Below, one piece after another: positions 36,088 through 49,643 of a DNA stretch of 64,000 nt. The stretch is taken from the NCBI GenBank assembly GCA_034687125.1, contig JAQGBZ010000084.1:148115-212114 (forward strand), read 5' to 3'. The DNA is from Neelides folsomi. Lineage: Eukaryota; Arthropoda; Collembola; Neelipleona; Neelidae. The notes beneath the pieces are model-generated. The model worked only from the letters and a program-made list of their open reading frames with translations. It was not told the DNA's origin and ran no database searches. Both the position numbers and the translations under genes were made by a program. The first letter of the stretch is position 1, and every line of letters begins with the position of its first letter.

Positions 36088-39000
36088 TTACCGCATTTTT
36101 AATTAACTTTATCTCATGACGACGATGTACTCGTAGTTCAATTTTCACACACATTGTATTCTAAATATTATATTTGTAAGTTATTGTGGACTCCCTCTTG
36201 CCTTTATCCCTGCAGATCAAGAGTCATCACGTCTGAAGTTGATTTAGTTAAATGTAACCACCATTGTTAATCTACAAATATGTTCTTTGTGTATTAATGC
36301 TATTAAAAGTTACGCGACTTAATATACCTACACGTGTGTATTTGAACCCTTTATTGAATTTATAATTGAACAATCGCAATATGTAACAAATTGATGTAGA
36401 TCGTTAATATATTTACTTATATATTGTGTATAATATTATAATTGTATTTTATCTACGGATTTCCTACGAAGACACTTGTAAGAAGGATGTTCACCATTTT
36501 TAATATTTAAGATATAAATATGTTAGATTTAATAATTTGTCACTGCTTGTGGAATTGAATCGGAATAAGCTTTATTAACGTCACCGACAACACATAGAGA
36601 CAATAAAAGAGTGGAGATACATTACATAGGAGCTTGGTGGTATTAAAAGACGTTCTTGGAGGTCATTGGTAGTTCTTTGACGATAAATAAAGCGCTCGTG
36701 ATTTCACTCACCTGTTCTCTCACCTGTCAAAGGCCTCACTCACAACCCGTTGTTCCCGGTTTTTATTATTTTCTAATTTCATCCTTCAACATGTTTGGGG
36801 GAAATCGGACTTTCATTTCCTCAGGTATTTTCCGAACCTTATTAAGTTAATACATTATTTATTATTTAAGCTTTTCCTTCTCTCATTAATTTCAAATTTT
36901 AGTTTTCAAACAATTGGTTGAATAACCACATTCTAACTATAGTTAATAAGTTAATAATCAATGTAAAGCAAGTTAGGTTTAGACAAATTTCTTCAAAAAT
37001 CTAAATACGTCAATATTGTATGTTTTACTATTAGCAATTATTTCGAGCTTTATGAATCCCTCCTATAGTTAATATAAACTACAATTAATGGAAACAAACG
37101 AAGGAGTAATTTACTTCAACAATGTTTGGAAACAAACATGATTTTGATTTGATTTGAATTAATAAAAATCTGAATGCATTCGCATTTCCTATTAAAATTG
37201 AGAGTGAGGTGAAGAGGGATTTAATACACAAAACATAAATGGATTTATGAGAGAAAAATTGAAGATAAAAAACTTTCAATGACCCAAAATGAGGCATATC
37301 GTGTAGAGCGGGGAAAAGGAGTAATTCTAATGGTCCAAATGTCCTTCCATTTTTCTCCGATTCCCCGAAAGGGCAAATTACCCGGCATCAACGCTCCAGG
37401 CTCATTTTATTATCTTCCCTTGTCCTCACTCTCTTAAACCTCACTTTCACAATTCGTAAACAAACTTGAAGGAGATTTGAGTTTTAATGGTGTAGAAACT
37501 TTATTCCGTTTGATCCATATAAAAGATATTTAGAATACATTGTACGTATAATATAATACATACTACTTAAGTTCATTAGAGTATATTTCTTATATAAGAG
37601 ATGATTTTAATATTTATTTAATGTGCATTCATAATATATAAAATAAGATTATTAGATATTATTTCTTGTTATTAAACAAACCATAAAGAATCTGTTTGTA
37701 CAAGGGATTTAAAATTTAAAGAAATCTAAATGTTTGCCAGAAATTTACACTCGAACTTATTTGATCAATAGTTAATAGGTTAAAGATTGGAGTAAATCAA
37801 ATGAACAATTTCTTAACTACCTATACTTCACTTTGGCACTACTTGTATACATAGTGAATAAATTATTTTAAGTACTATGCAATTATTATCAAATATCACT
37901 ATTAAAGTATACATAATATAGAAGTATAGATAGCTCTGAAGATTTAGTTCCTTTGATATATCGATACATGCATATATACATACGAGTGCCTATTAGACTC
38001 ATGGATTTTTAAGTGCAATGGATTTGCAAATTTATTTCTTTATAAATTATACACCCTATAATTTATAGGCGTGGAGATAATTAAAATGTCATTTGATGTA
38101 AAATAAAAATGAGTAGATGACGCATGGATTTGGCCGTGTCTCATTTCCCCACCGTCGACCATCCAACGTGCATCATAATAATATGAGAAAGGACGTGAAT
38201 TTGGTATTTGTGCCTTGAGTTTGTAAAAGTCGGGAGGTGATCGGAGGCCGAGTCGCCTCCATGGCGACATCCGGAAAAACAAATGTGGGATAGGAATAGT
38301 AGCAAGAGTCCAATGTCCACCAGTTACCAATTCGGCCCCAATACACTCCCACTTGGGCTCTCAGGTGAGTGTTGAGGGAAAGTGGGAATTAGCAATTACA
38401 TAACTCATCACTTCATTTCCACCATTCTCACCCATTCCCTACCCAAGTCCAAGAGATTGAAGGGCGAAGATGTGGAAGGGGATGGGAGGAATGAGTGCGG
38501 AAAGGAGTTGTAATTATTAGTGAACATCATCCCAGTTGGGCAGTCGAATGGACGCCCTCATTTTCATGCACTCTCGAACTTAAAATCTTTTTTCTCTCGT
38601 AGGGACCAGAGGAGTCTTTGAGGAATGGACTGGGCCTACAATACAACGACTGGGTGAATTTTAAAATTAATTTCAATCAATATTTTTCAATTTAGTTGTA
38701 ATTATGGTGATGTAAGGTCTGAAGCATCCGTTCTTCACTTGAGTGCGAAGGGGATTTTAACCCTAAAAGGCACCTACAAAAACTAAAGGCATTGGGGATT
38801 TGAGTCAATAAGGCCATACAGAGGCTAAAATAATAAAAAAAGCCCTCGAGGTTGGACATAAAAAATGTCACAGTTGGGCGTAGTGGAGAATATACAAGTA
38901 CACATTTGAGCCTTCCCGGGTTTTCAGTGGATATTATCAAGTGCAAGTTTGACATTTGGAAAGTCTTTTGTTTAAAAACTGAGGAAGTAATACGCTAAAA

Positions 39001-41509
39001 GCCTACCGAACAAAAGAATATTTTTTGCTTTTGGATAATATGGATTTTGGGCTTTGCTCTCTTGATAAAATACTTACACACGTACTCTAATATACCTGTA
39101 TATCATACATAAATTGCAATATAAAATGCATAAAAGTTATACTATGTCTGGCTTCTTTATACAAGAAGATATATTGTATATGAAGATTGCTGGATGAATG
39201 AACTTGCCTTATACAGTTATAAATATATGTATAGTTACTTTAATGGGAGTAGTATATAGTATAGTTTATATTAAAAATATATTGTATGTAGTTATATCGA
39301 CAGCTATGAAAAGATGGTAAAATCGTGTTTTGTGAATGAGAAGGAAGAGACAATAATAGAAAGAGATTTTGAATGGATTGAAACAAGAGTTTTCAATCAG
39401 AAGGTTCTTAATGGAATCCATTGGGGAGAAATAATGTAAAAGTTCCATTTGACGAAACAAAAGCTCCTTCAGATTCAAATTTCAAGCGGAAGTGGTGGGC
39501 CGAGGGGCCGAGATTTCTTCACTATTTAAATATATTTGCCAAAGGAAGTGCCCTTTGGGGGAAAATCACAATTACCTTAAAACACCTTGAGACGCTTTTA
39601 AGCATCTTGAGCTCTGTTGGTTCTGGCTATTAGTAAGATCAATAGGCCCTTTCTTGCTCACTTTCGCTACTTGTGCGAAATAAACACAACATTTGGCAAA
39701 TATTAATCTTGACTTGTTTTTGACTTATCCATTCCCTATAAATCCTATACTTTATTACATATAAGTATTGTATTGGTATAGTGGGGTTGTTATTCTTAAT
39801 ACAGATTGCTTTAACTATTGTTTGAATATTGGCACAATATAAGCATTTGGCATATAAGATAGATAGTTTATACGCGTGCATAATCAAATGATCATAGATA
39901 CTTTCCACACAAACAAAAGTAATTCTAGTTATAAAAAAGACATTTGTCAAAGAGTGTTAACTCTGTTTGCTCCAATAATCTCATCTAAAAACTAATTGTT
40001 TTTTAAGATTTTTATTGGAAAATAAGTACAATATGTTTTTAAATACATTACATAGGTATGCATTCATCATGATTTCACTTCATCACTAGGCTGTGGAAAT
40101 AATGACTTTTTAAAATATTCATTTACTGTTTACATAATACTACAGATTGCAGGACTACTGTAATTACAAGCATGCAAATTTACAGTTTTGCGAGTGTTAG
40201 ATTTTGTTTTTCTTCATTTATTTTATATACTCTATAATTATATACTCTATGTACTTACATACATAATACCTTCTATACAATATTTTATCCTCTCGAATTA
40301 TATTATTTATGAATTTTTCATAGATTCTCACTGAAAATAATTATTGAAAGACCACTGGAATAAATAAAGTAGCCCATTTCTTAACTTATAAATTTAAAAT
40401 ATTTTGTGAGTTGATTTTTTGGTAAAAAGGGTTTTTTTTACTGGTGTTGTATTGGAATATCTTTTCTCATGTTTTACCTTAATTCTCAATTGAAGAAGGT
40501 GAGACGCTGTGAGTTTCTTTTTTGTTGCGAGTTGGCTCCTCGCGGGATCTCATTTTCATGGTTCGACGTCTCCGTTAGTTCTCTATCTTACTTTCATCCG
40601 CCCATTGAGGAAGATACGAGTGAGTCCACAAAGGGAACGGAGTCAAATCTCCCCAATCAAACCTCATTAAAATATCTCGAATATGAGAAGAGACAAAGAG
40701 GATTTTTCTCTTCCTAAATTCTTTCTATCTCAATTTCATCTTCCTCTTTTGTTATAAAATCTCACGTCCAATGTATTCCAAATTGATTGAAATTGAAATA
40801 TTTCCTTCGACAGTTCTTTCCAACAGACACAATAACATTCTAAAGTACTTATTATATTCAATATACTATTATTAGATATATTTTAGATACCATTATACCT
40901 ATGATATACGATATACTCGTACTTGTATTGTAAATTGTAAGTACACTATTGAATTATTAATATTGTCCAAAATGATCCTTTTAGTTCAATTTCAATAGTA
41001 ATGTCATATTGAGCCGGATATATTTATTTATATAATTCAGATAGAATACTTTTGGTTGAAAGATGAAAGTGGATTTTGAAAATATTGAGAAAAACGACAG
41101 AAATTTCACGGATGAAAGGAAGAGGGAAATGGGCGAAAATTCCCAACATTTTATATACCTTCCCACGCCGGCCCATCATTCCCTTTGCTAATATTCAATC
41201 TAATGGTTTAAACTACCAGGGACCTTCACAAAACATTTTTCATATCATAAGAAATTGAATTTGGCCATTTTGGAAGAAGCTGTAAGTGATTATGTGAACT
41301 TGGGTCCAAAAGCGATCTTCAGATTTCCTTCGTAAATAAATGAGCAAAAGGGGGGGGATCCCGAGAGGATTCTCTCAACCTATTCTTTTCTCGAGGACCC
41401 TAAGCCCACTTTCCATTTTTCTTCATTTGTGAGGCGAGCGGTGGGGCAGGAGGACTCTGAGCAATTGTTCCATTAAGTCCGCCAAACCCCTAACTAATTT
41501 TCTTCCAGG
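36088..41509 (+). other. Long non-coding stretch upstream of the Tubby-like gene
   Basis: More than 5 kb with no coding exon I can defend. The Tubby-like start codon follows a good acceptor (TCTTCCAG ending at 41508), so at least one untranslated 5' exon should lie upstream. Candidates are sequence ending in the strong donor CTCAG|GTGAGT at about 38362, and a short segment after the pyrimidine-rich acceptor TTTCTCTCGTAG ending at 38602. Neither can be confirmed by eye. Around 38252-38268 there is a G+C-rich inverted repeat (see findings). Confidence 0.4.
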
Positions 41510-44500
41510 ATGAGTGCCGGAGTGACGGACGACATCGTCTCTTCCGTCCCAATTCCCATTGCAAGGAAATTGAAACTCGACCAGCAGGTAGCCAAAGCTT
41601 TTCTCATTTCGCACCTCCAATTGTTCATTTATTTAATGAACCCCATTAAATCCTATAAATATAGACTCACATATAGACATCACTGAACATGAGTGAACAT
41701 CAGTGTGTTTGGTATACATATATAAACATATATATGGAAGAATCAAGACATTGAAACGGACTGTTTTGCCAATAAATGTGAATGAGGGGATTATTGATTC
41801 ACTATGCCTTGCATATATTCCTTTTTGAATAGGGGGAATCCGAATACAATTCCCATCGATTCCGCTTTTTTATTGTATTCATATATCCCCAGGACCAGAT
41901 ATCACTTTCATTGTTATAGTTATTGTTATTGAGAATAATTGTCTACTGAGACGTTTAACAGATAATGTATTATTCATTCCAAACCCGGAAAATATTATAT
42001 TCGTACTAATTAGAGTTTATTGGATCTTTTATTTAGAGCTTTAATTGATAGGGAAAATACCTCCTTTATAAAACATTTAATTATATGTTATTTTTATAAG
42101 AGGTTCTTTAAATTGTTCGTTTAAACATCATTCATGATTATTCTCTTCCTATAGGGAGATTCCGATTTTAGCTACAATGAGCATCTTTTAATATATATGT
42201 TTTATAGGGAATTTTATTACTTTTTCCTCTCCAACATGTTTCTGTAATTTCTTTTTGTATGTATGTAGTTTAGGGTAATGATAATAAATGTATTCTGGTA
42301 ATAATAAGAGAATGATTAATGAGTAAGAAGGATCCGCCAACTCTCATTATTTCCCCTAACCATTGCAATGATTCTTCTCTGACCAAAATAACGTTAGATC
42401 TGAGGTAAGGGATATGGCCAATGCATATATCAATGCAAAAGGTAATAAAAGGCAGGTTGATGAAATGAGGTAGGAATAACGGGAGGAAATTGATTCTATT
42501 TTGAAGGATCAGAATATCCAAAGTCCATAACGCATCATTCTGCCTTCAACCGTCGAGGAATTCACGTTCTATAAATCTAAACTCTAATTTTATAACACAT
42601 AGTGAGAATATCTGTAATATTAATTATCACCAGGATTATTAGCACTTCTTGGGATTTGAAGTTTGTAGCGACGTAGAAAAATGAAGTTTGGAATATTATT
42701 AAACTTGATTATCAATTCCAGAAAGCCCTGATCGAGAATAGACAGAAACAAAAGAGGAAACAATCCGGAATGCCGCACATTTCCGATGCGAGGGAAATTC
42801 TCATTCGGAGCGGGAACAACAACGTTCCGAACCGGCGGAATTCTCGGCCTTCAATGACCCTTTCGTCCTCCTCGTCCGACGTCTCAGGTACTCCCAAATT
42901 CCTTATTTCCACAATGAAAAGTCGAAGGGTGTGAAATTGAGGCTCGGAAATAATATAAATATTTCCACTTCATTTTCTTTTACAAAATTAGATTTCTTGG
43001 GCGGGCGGGCATTCTTTATGAATGAATGGTTCGGAGTTATTCTATCCATTTGGAAGTAGTTGGGAACGGGCGGGAATGGATAATTAAATAAATAATTATG
43101 ATGGATTTAGGCGGACTCGGACTTGAGGAATCCCACGATGAGGAAAATAAGAAGGTGAAGAATCTCGTAGCGGAAATTGAGGATGATTTGGAGGTTTTGG
43201 AAGTCGATGAGACGAACCGGAACAAGCGGAGGAGCAGCGAGGAGAAGAACAATGGTTCGCACAACTATTCGCAATTCTATTTAATTTACCAACTCATCAT
43301 TTTTTCTCAACTTTAACATTATCTCGGGCCAAGTCAATCTCCACGATCGACCTTAACATTCGCATATATGCTCCACTTTCAAATTTCCAAGTCCGAGTGA
43401 CGCACTCGAGTAAATTCCTTCTTTAGGTCATACCAACTCTTAATGTTAGTTTTACTTTTCCAATCAATTTTGAACCCTATAACCACATGAAATAATATTA
43501 TTTAATAATTTAAGCATATTGGAGAAGACGGAAATTTTGAACAAAGATCAACACAAGTCTTGAGTCAATTTAAGTAAAAGTTCTTATATGAGCAGATCTC
43601 ATATATACTTAGTACGTATGGTATAATAATGTAATGTATGGTATATTATTAATATATTATATATGGTAATTCCAATTATGCAAGATTTGTGAAATTATAG
43701 GTAATTAATGTTTCAAGTCTCGTATTGACCCTTCCTCAGGGTTATTTCCTCTCATGGTTAATAATTAAATGGGAGATGAGATGATTCTGAGGGCTTATGA
43801 ATCTTGGAAGATGTGTCGTATAATCTTTTTTGAAATGGGGACGAGATGCGCAGCACTCACTCACATTTCTCTCTCGGAGGGTCAAAATGTGAAATTCGGG
43901 TGAGGAAGAAGGCCAGTGAGTGAAGATCTCTCGAGGAGCTCCCTTCGCTCCTTTTCCCAACCAATAAGAGACAAATTGGGCCGATTTCCATTTAGTCATC
44001 CCTTAAATTAATATCAGATTTAATTAGTAATTAGATGTAGACAGGTGATCGGAGTGTAATTTTATAAGTTGAAACCACTGGCCAGGCGACGAGCTTTTTG
44101 GAAGAGTCTTACGCTTAAATAAAGATTAGGGGAAAATAAGAGAAACGTGTTGCACTTTTGAAATACATTCTTAACTACGGATATCATTCACTTATTTGAT
44201 CAATTGATAACTACAAAGTTTCATAAATGTAAGTTATAAGTTTTCAACCTTATGCTTTAGCTTTTCCTAAACGTTCAGTTTATAATGTAGTGTAATTGCT
44301 TATGAAATATCCATAGTAGAATTATTGAACTTAATTATATTTTCCAAATATTGTTACTTTATTCACTATACTTTATACTTATGGGTTAATATTGAGAGTT
44401 CCAGAAAGAACATTTTCTATTCTGCATACAATCAGTAAGGCTGGATTAGGATATAATGAGTCGAGGTGTTTAATCCGAAATAAGATTTTAGTAATTTTAT

Positions 44501-47500
44501 ACACTGTAATTTTAACTGACATTTCGCTACATGCATTTGCATTGCATTTGGCACATTTTACCCTTCCACGTTTCTTTGTTTTAAAGACCCCGTGTGTAAG
44601 ATTTAAAGTGAAAATTGGATTTTCCTCTCAATTTTCAATTTATTCATCTCCGCTCCCGGATATGATCTCAGCCCCAAACTCCAAACCCATTACAAATCCC
44701 AAACTTTCCTTCGGCTTTCAAAGGAGAACTTTCCTGAATTATTGATTAATTCAACTCTCAACACTTGTTTACTCACCAAATTTGCATATACAGAAGGGAA
44801 ATAGAGCTATCACATGGAAAGTGCTACGCATCCGCGTGTATATACTTTAATAAAAAACTGGTCTGAAAGGATCCCAGGGGATGGGATTTTTATATTGTTA
44901 ATGGATGTCAATATTATAAATTATGATTACTCCATGTTTATAAAATATTACAATTCATAAACATGGTATTTAACCATGAATTGTATTATATACAAATGGG
45001 TTCTTCACTATGGTGCTTCAATTTCCCCCAACTTCTCCGATTTCAAAAGAATTCTTATTACGCTCATTTCCTCTGGCGAGTTCCTTTGTGCCGAGTTCGA
45101 AAAAATGTGTCATTTGGGCTTTTCTTGTTCCGTCATTACCGAGGAGTCGTTTAATGGAAAGGGAAAGTTTTCCTTTTCTCTCCCATTACTCCATTTCTCT
45201 TTGACTCCGTGAAGGAATATTGAAAGATGAAGTAAATCGCCCAATTGGATGGAAATAAACGGTTTCCCCCCTCACAGCCTCATTATTTCATTAAAGGAGA
45301 AAAATGGAAGTATCTTACACGATTACACTCCTTAACAAATACTTTATACAAACCCCGGATAACTGCGAAATATGTAAACTACCTCCTATATATTTCTACC
45401 ATATACAAGTAAATTTTATATTATATTAATATGAGTTTGAAATACAGATACTGTATTTAAATTTAATTTATATGTATTTAATTTATATATTTCTAATTGT
45501 TTGTTACAATTTTGCGAATTGGAATTGAATGAACATTCTTGTTCTGACTGAGTCTATTACATCTGCATCAAAGTAAATTTCAAGTATTTTCCTTTCATTG
45601 AGAAAGACAAGAGGAAATGGGTTAATTAAACTGAGATCGGCAGTTTCCCCTTTATAAAGGTTTTTTTATTACATATTGGTATCAGAAGAGTATACTTACC
45701 AAGTAGTAATAAATATATAGCGAGTCCTTTTAAACTTGCGAACATTGCAAGTTGGTTCGGTAAGAAAGTGTAATAAGTGGATGAAAAAACTTTTTTTATC
45801 AGAAATCGTGAAGGAGAAGTCGTGAATGAGGAAAAAGACTCGCGACGTGTCTTCTATTCACCCACATGTAAATCCCCATTTTCCCACTCTGTCAAACTCG
45901 GAAAATTTCTCTCATCACGCACCTGCACCTGTTGGGGATTGAAGCTCGAAGATGGATAAAATAATAAGATTCCCTTGTTCAAATTGCCCCAAAGTAAACA
46001 ATAAGCTATAATTTACTTATCACCCGGCATGCAAATTCATCAATACATACATATATCATATATATACAAAGAAATGTATCATCACATGGAAAATGGCTAT
46101 AAGATCAGAGAAGGGAAAATAATGGAAGTATTTATAAGTATTTGAACTCATATTACAAATTATGATTAAATTTTGATTCATAGGGAAAAGTGTGAATAAA
46201 CTTTCTGTCGACACGAGAGGATTAAGCACTTCGGAGTCCTTTGACGGATCTGCACCAGTTGTTCCAGTTCTCGGAGGAAAAAATTCATTAGATTCAAACA
46301 CTGTCCAGAAAACACCTGAAAGGCTCAAAAGCGTAAGTCTTCATTTTTATGTAAATAATATAAACAACAATAATTCTTTTTTTATTAAATTATTGTTCCA
46401 TGTAAATACCAGTAGATAGTAAATATTTAATAAGGTTATTTTGACATTCTAATATATAATAATTATTATTAAGGTTGAGGAAGATCCCAGTGGTCCAAAG
46501 TACAGTGTGAATTTGGCAGAAGTGATGGACAACATTGAGACGTTTGTGATGCAACCGGCAGTCCAAGGTTTCCTCATTAAATGTCGGATCACAAGGGACA
46601 GAAAAGGGATGGATCGCGGGTTATATCCCACTTACTATATGCATCTTGAACGAGATGATGGACGAAAGGTAACGACATATTTAATTATGAAGATTATTAA
46701 CAAATTATAAGATTATTAATTTTATATTCTGTTTAAGGTATTTTTGCTCGCTGGGCGGAAACGGAAAAAGAGCGCAACAAGCAATTACCTCATTTCCACC
46801 GACGCGACAGATCTCTCCAGAGGAGGAGACGCTTACATTGGAAAAGTTCGGTCAAATCTTCTAGGGACACAATTTTCAGTTTTTGACAATGGAGAAACTC
46901 CTAAGAGAAACGCACCTCTTATGGACAAGTCAACGTTAAGAGAAGAACTCACAGCCGTCATTTACGTAAGTTTGAATCCGACTTCACCTAACATACTTTT
47001 TACAGGTAGAGCCATTGAGGGAAATTGCAAATGAGAAACTAAGATTGTAATTTAATCATTTAGGAAACAAATGTTTTGGGATTCAAAGGGCCAAGAAAAA
47101 TGACCGTCGTTGTTCCTGGAATGCTTAATGAAACCAAAAGGAAGGAATTTCGAGCCGAATCAGAAAACGACACAATGATTGGCAAGTCATTCTCATTTTA
47201 TACCTTCTATATTTTTAATCTTATTATAAAATATGTAACCTTTAATTACCTAATGTTAGTATTTTACATATTTATATTATTATTTGTTGTTCAATTATTA
47301 TTATTTATTTAATGACATTACTTATTGATGTAATCAGAGAGGTGGAAGAATCGTAAGATGGAAGGTCTCGTGGAGTTGAAAAATAAAACCCCGGTTTGGA
47401 ACGAAGAGAGTCAGTCCTATGTCCTCAACTTTCACGGACGGGTCACGCAGGCGTCGGTGAAGAATTTCCAAGTCATCCATGAGTCTGACGGTGAGTTGGG

Positions 47501-47678
47501 AAATTTGTCCCGATCAAATTGAGTTTTTATTTTATGTGTGACAGAGGAATACGTGGTCCTGCAATTTGGGCGAGTGGCCGAAGACGTTTTCACGCTCGAT
47601 TACCGATATCCTATGTGTGCTCTGCAAGCATTCTCCATTGCCCTCACGAGCTTCGACAACAAGCTTGCATGTGAATGA
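41510..47678 (+). CDS. Tubby-like protein (TULP3 type)
   Basis: Phosphoinositide-binding adaptor that, in animals studied, links IFT-A to membrane cargo and carries receptors into cilia. Exons: 41510-41587, 42722-42887, 43111-43254, 46184-46332, 46474-46668, 46738-46965, 47064-47181, 47338-47490, 47545-47678, giving 454 residues (human TULP3 has 442). The N-terminal helix [20 protein letters not shown] resembles the IFT-A-binding segment of TULP3. An acidic linker follows (exons 3-4). The C-terminal Tubby domain begins near [18 protein letters not shown] and carries the basic PIP2-contact stretch [16 protein letters not shown]. Both Tubby signatures are present, [14 protein letters not shown] and [16 protein letters not shown] at the extreme end. 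Intron 3 is 2.9 kb. The intron after 47181 starts with GC instead of GT. Confidence 0.95.
43255..46183 (+). other. Long intron 3 of the Tubby-like gene
   Basis: 2.9 kb of AT-rich sequence, far longer than neighbouring introns. I see no nested gene. At 44932-44985 two short perfect inverted repeats overlap (see findings). Long introns near the 5' end of a gene often carry regulatory sites, but nothing specific is recognised here. Confidence 0.5.
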
Positions 47679-49643
47679 ACCTCAATCACCAATGAACCTA
47701 TTATATACAAAATCTTATTTACTTGCTCGGCTACAAATGAAGTTTTCTACTTGGGCAGCTTCAGGAGTTTCCCTCTCAAGATCCCCCTTCAGCTTTCCAA
47801 TTTTAATTTTATAAAACATTCCATTGGAAAAAGTTCAAGAATTCCAAAAGGATTTTGAGACCAAATCCCCTCTTTGAACAATGGGATACAATTTTGTCCA
47901 GCTTTTTATTTTCATAATGCCAGAGACATTCAATAATACTGTGTTAAGTTGTAAAAATTTTTTTATTCATTATATCTATGATCTACTATATATGTTCAAA
48001 ATACTCTTTTTTTTTTCATTGGCAATTTATGCTATAAATTGTCTACTTAAAGAGGATCTAAAAGTTTTATGTTACAATTACAATTATGTAATACAATTAT
48101 ATAGCACTTGCTGGAGAGGGAATTTAAAGCGGAATAAGAATCATCTTCAAATAAATTGTCGTGAATTTTAATTATAATATAACTATATATCTAATAGGTA
48201 ATACAATATGACATCCGGAAAGTTAGAATTGTATTGAAAGTTGTATGGTGATGTCAAGAAAAATATTCTGAGCTATACTTGTATTTTACTTATGTAATAA
48301 ATTATAACATATTAGCAATATAACATACTTCAATAGGTAATATAAATATGTATCTGTATTGCAATTTAGATGGATATTATACCTAATAAATACAAAATAA
48401 TTGTGAATAACATTTAGAACATTGAGATATACTTGTTAAAAGGAAAATACACACGTCCTGCCTTCATCCATAATGTGACTTGACTTAATTGCAATACTTG
48501 TTCTACGACATGATAAAAATATTTATGTGTAGTACATATTTAAGTATATATACTATATATATATTAGCTTATATTCAATCATCACGCCGAACACAAAAGA
48601 AAACAAATTTTATACATGCATTAATATACAATTCTATTTATTCACTCAAAAATGTTAAAGTGAATTTAATCGTAAATAACTTATGTAATAAGAAATGAAA
48701 AACTCTCTATTTGAATGCATTTTAAAAATGCAAAATGACAAACACATTTGTGTAAAATATCAATAAGTATCTCACAATGTCACAAATACATTAAATACCC
48801 TTACCATTAAATGTTATATTGAATATTGACCAAATCTCAATTTTTTTCAAATAGCATATTTAACGCATCCATAATCATAATTCATAAATTCATACCAATA
48901 CTTTACATTTACAACCATTCATTTTAACTAACTTTGGTCTAAATGACATACATATAAATAATATTTATATTATATTATGTGAGAAATACTTAACAGAACA
49001 GATTGATTTCAATACGAGGGAAATGATTTTCCTATGAGTATAAAAATGTTGATTTAAAATAAAGCTCATATGGTATTTACATATATGTACTATGTGTATT
49101 GTATTATGTGTGTGCCTATTTATGTACATATTACATATGTTTGTCTGCTTACACACAAAATAAAGATAAAATGAAGTTCAATGCTTTGGTTCGTTCACAA
49201 TTCAAAGTTCATTGCTTCATTTTCCCCCAATAAATTATTGACATTTTCATGTAGGGAAGGTTTATGCATTGGGCACACGTATCAGGACTCAGATAACGAG
49301 ATGTGTATGGGTGTAATATACGTATAGTATATATAGTAAATAAAATACAAGGCTGTGGATCAATGGATTTATCCTCACGTAGTCAATATAGTAACACAGA
49401 GTTGAAAAGTTTTAAAATATGATCCATATTTTTCATATAATATTCATCTCATGGATATCTCCAGAGGCAGTCGAAACAAGAAATTGACCTGGAACTGAAA
49501 ACTATTTATAAATAGACCTTCAACATCTTCTTACATATTTCTCTTATAATTCTAACAATTATTTTCTGTTAATTACAATTAATTTTTACTTTTGTGACAA
49601 TTCAAGTGATAATTCAAGTCAATTCAAGACACTCTTTTTAAAA
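47679..49643. other. Intergenic DNA between the Tubby-like and S28 peptidase genes
   Basis: AT-rich, with repeated ATATGTACATA-like words around 49060-49150, the Tubby-like 3' untranslated region at the left and the presumed peptidase promoter at the right. No gene was seen. Confidence 0.5.

Noticed and set aside
38040-38330. 96-codon minus-strand open frame upstream of TULP
   Set aside because: No homology that I recognise, no splice context, and half of it lies in AT-rich low-complexity sequence.
44392-44745. 117-codon open frame on the + strand inside the TULP intron
   Set aside because: It begins at TTG, not ATG, the product is not recognisable, the composition equals the flanking intron, and there are no flanking splice sites that would include it.
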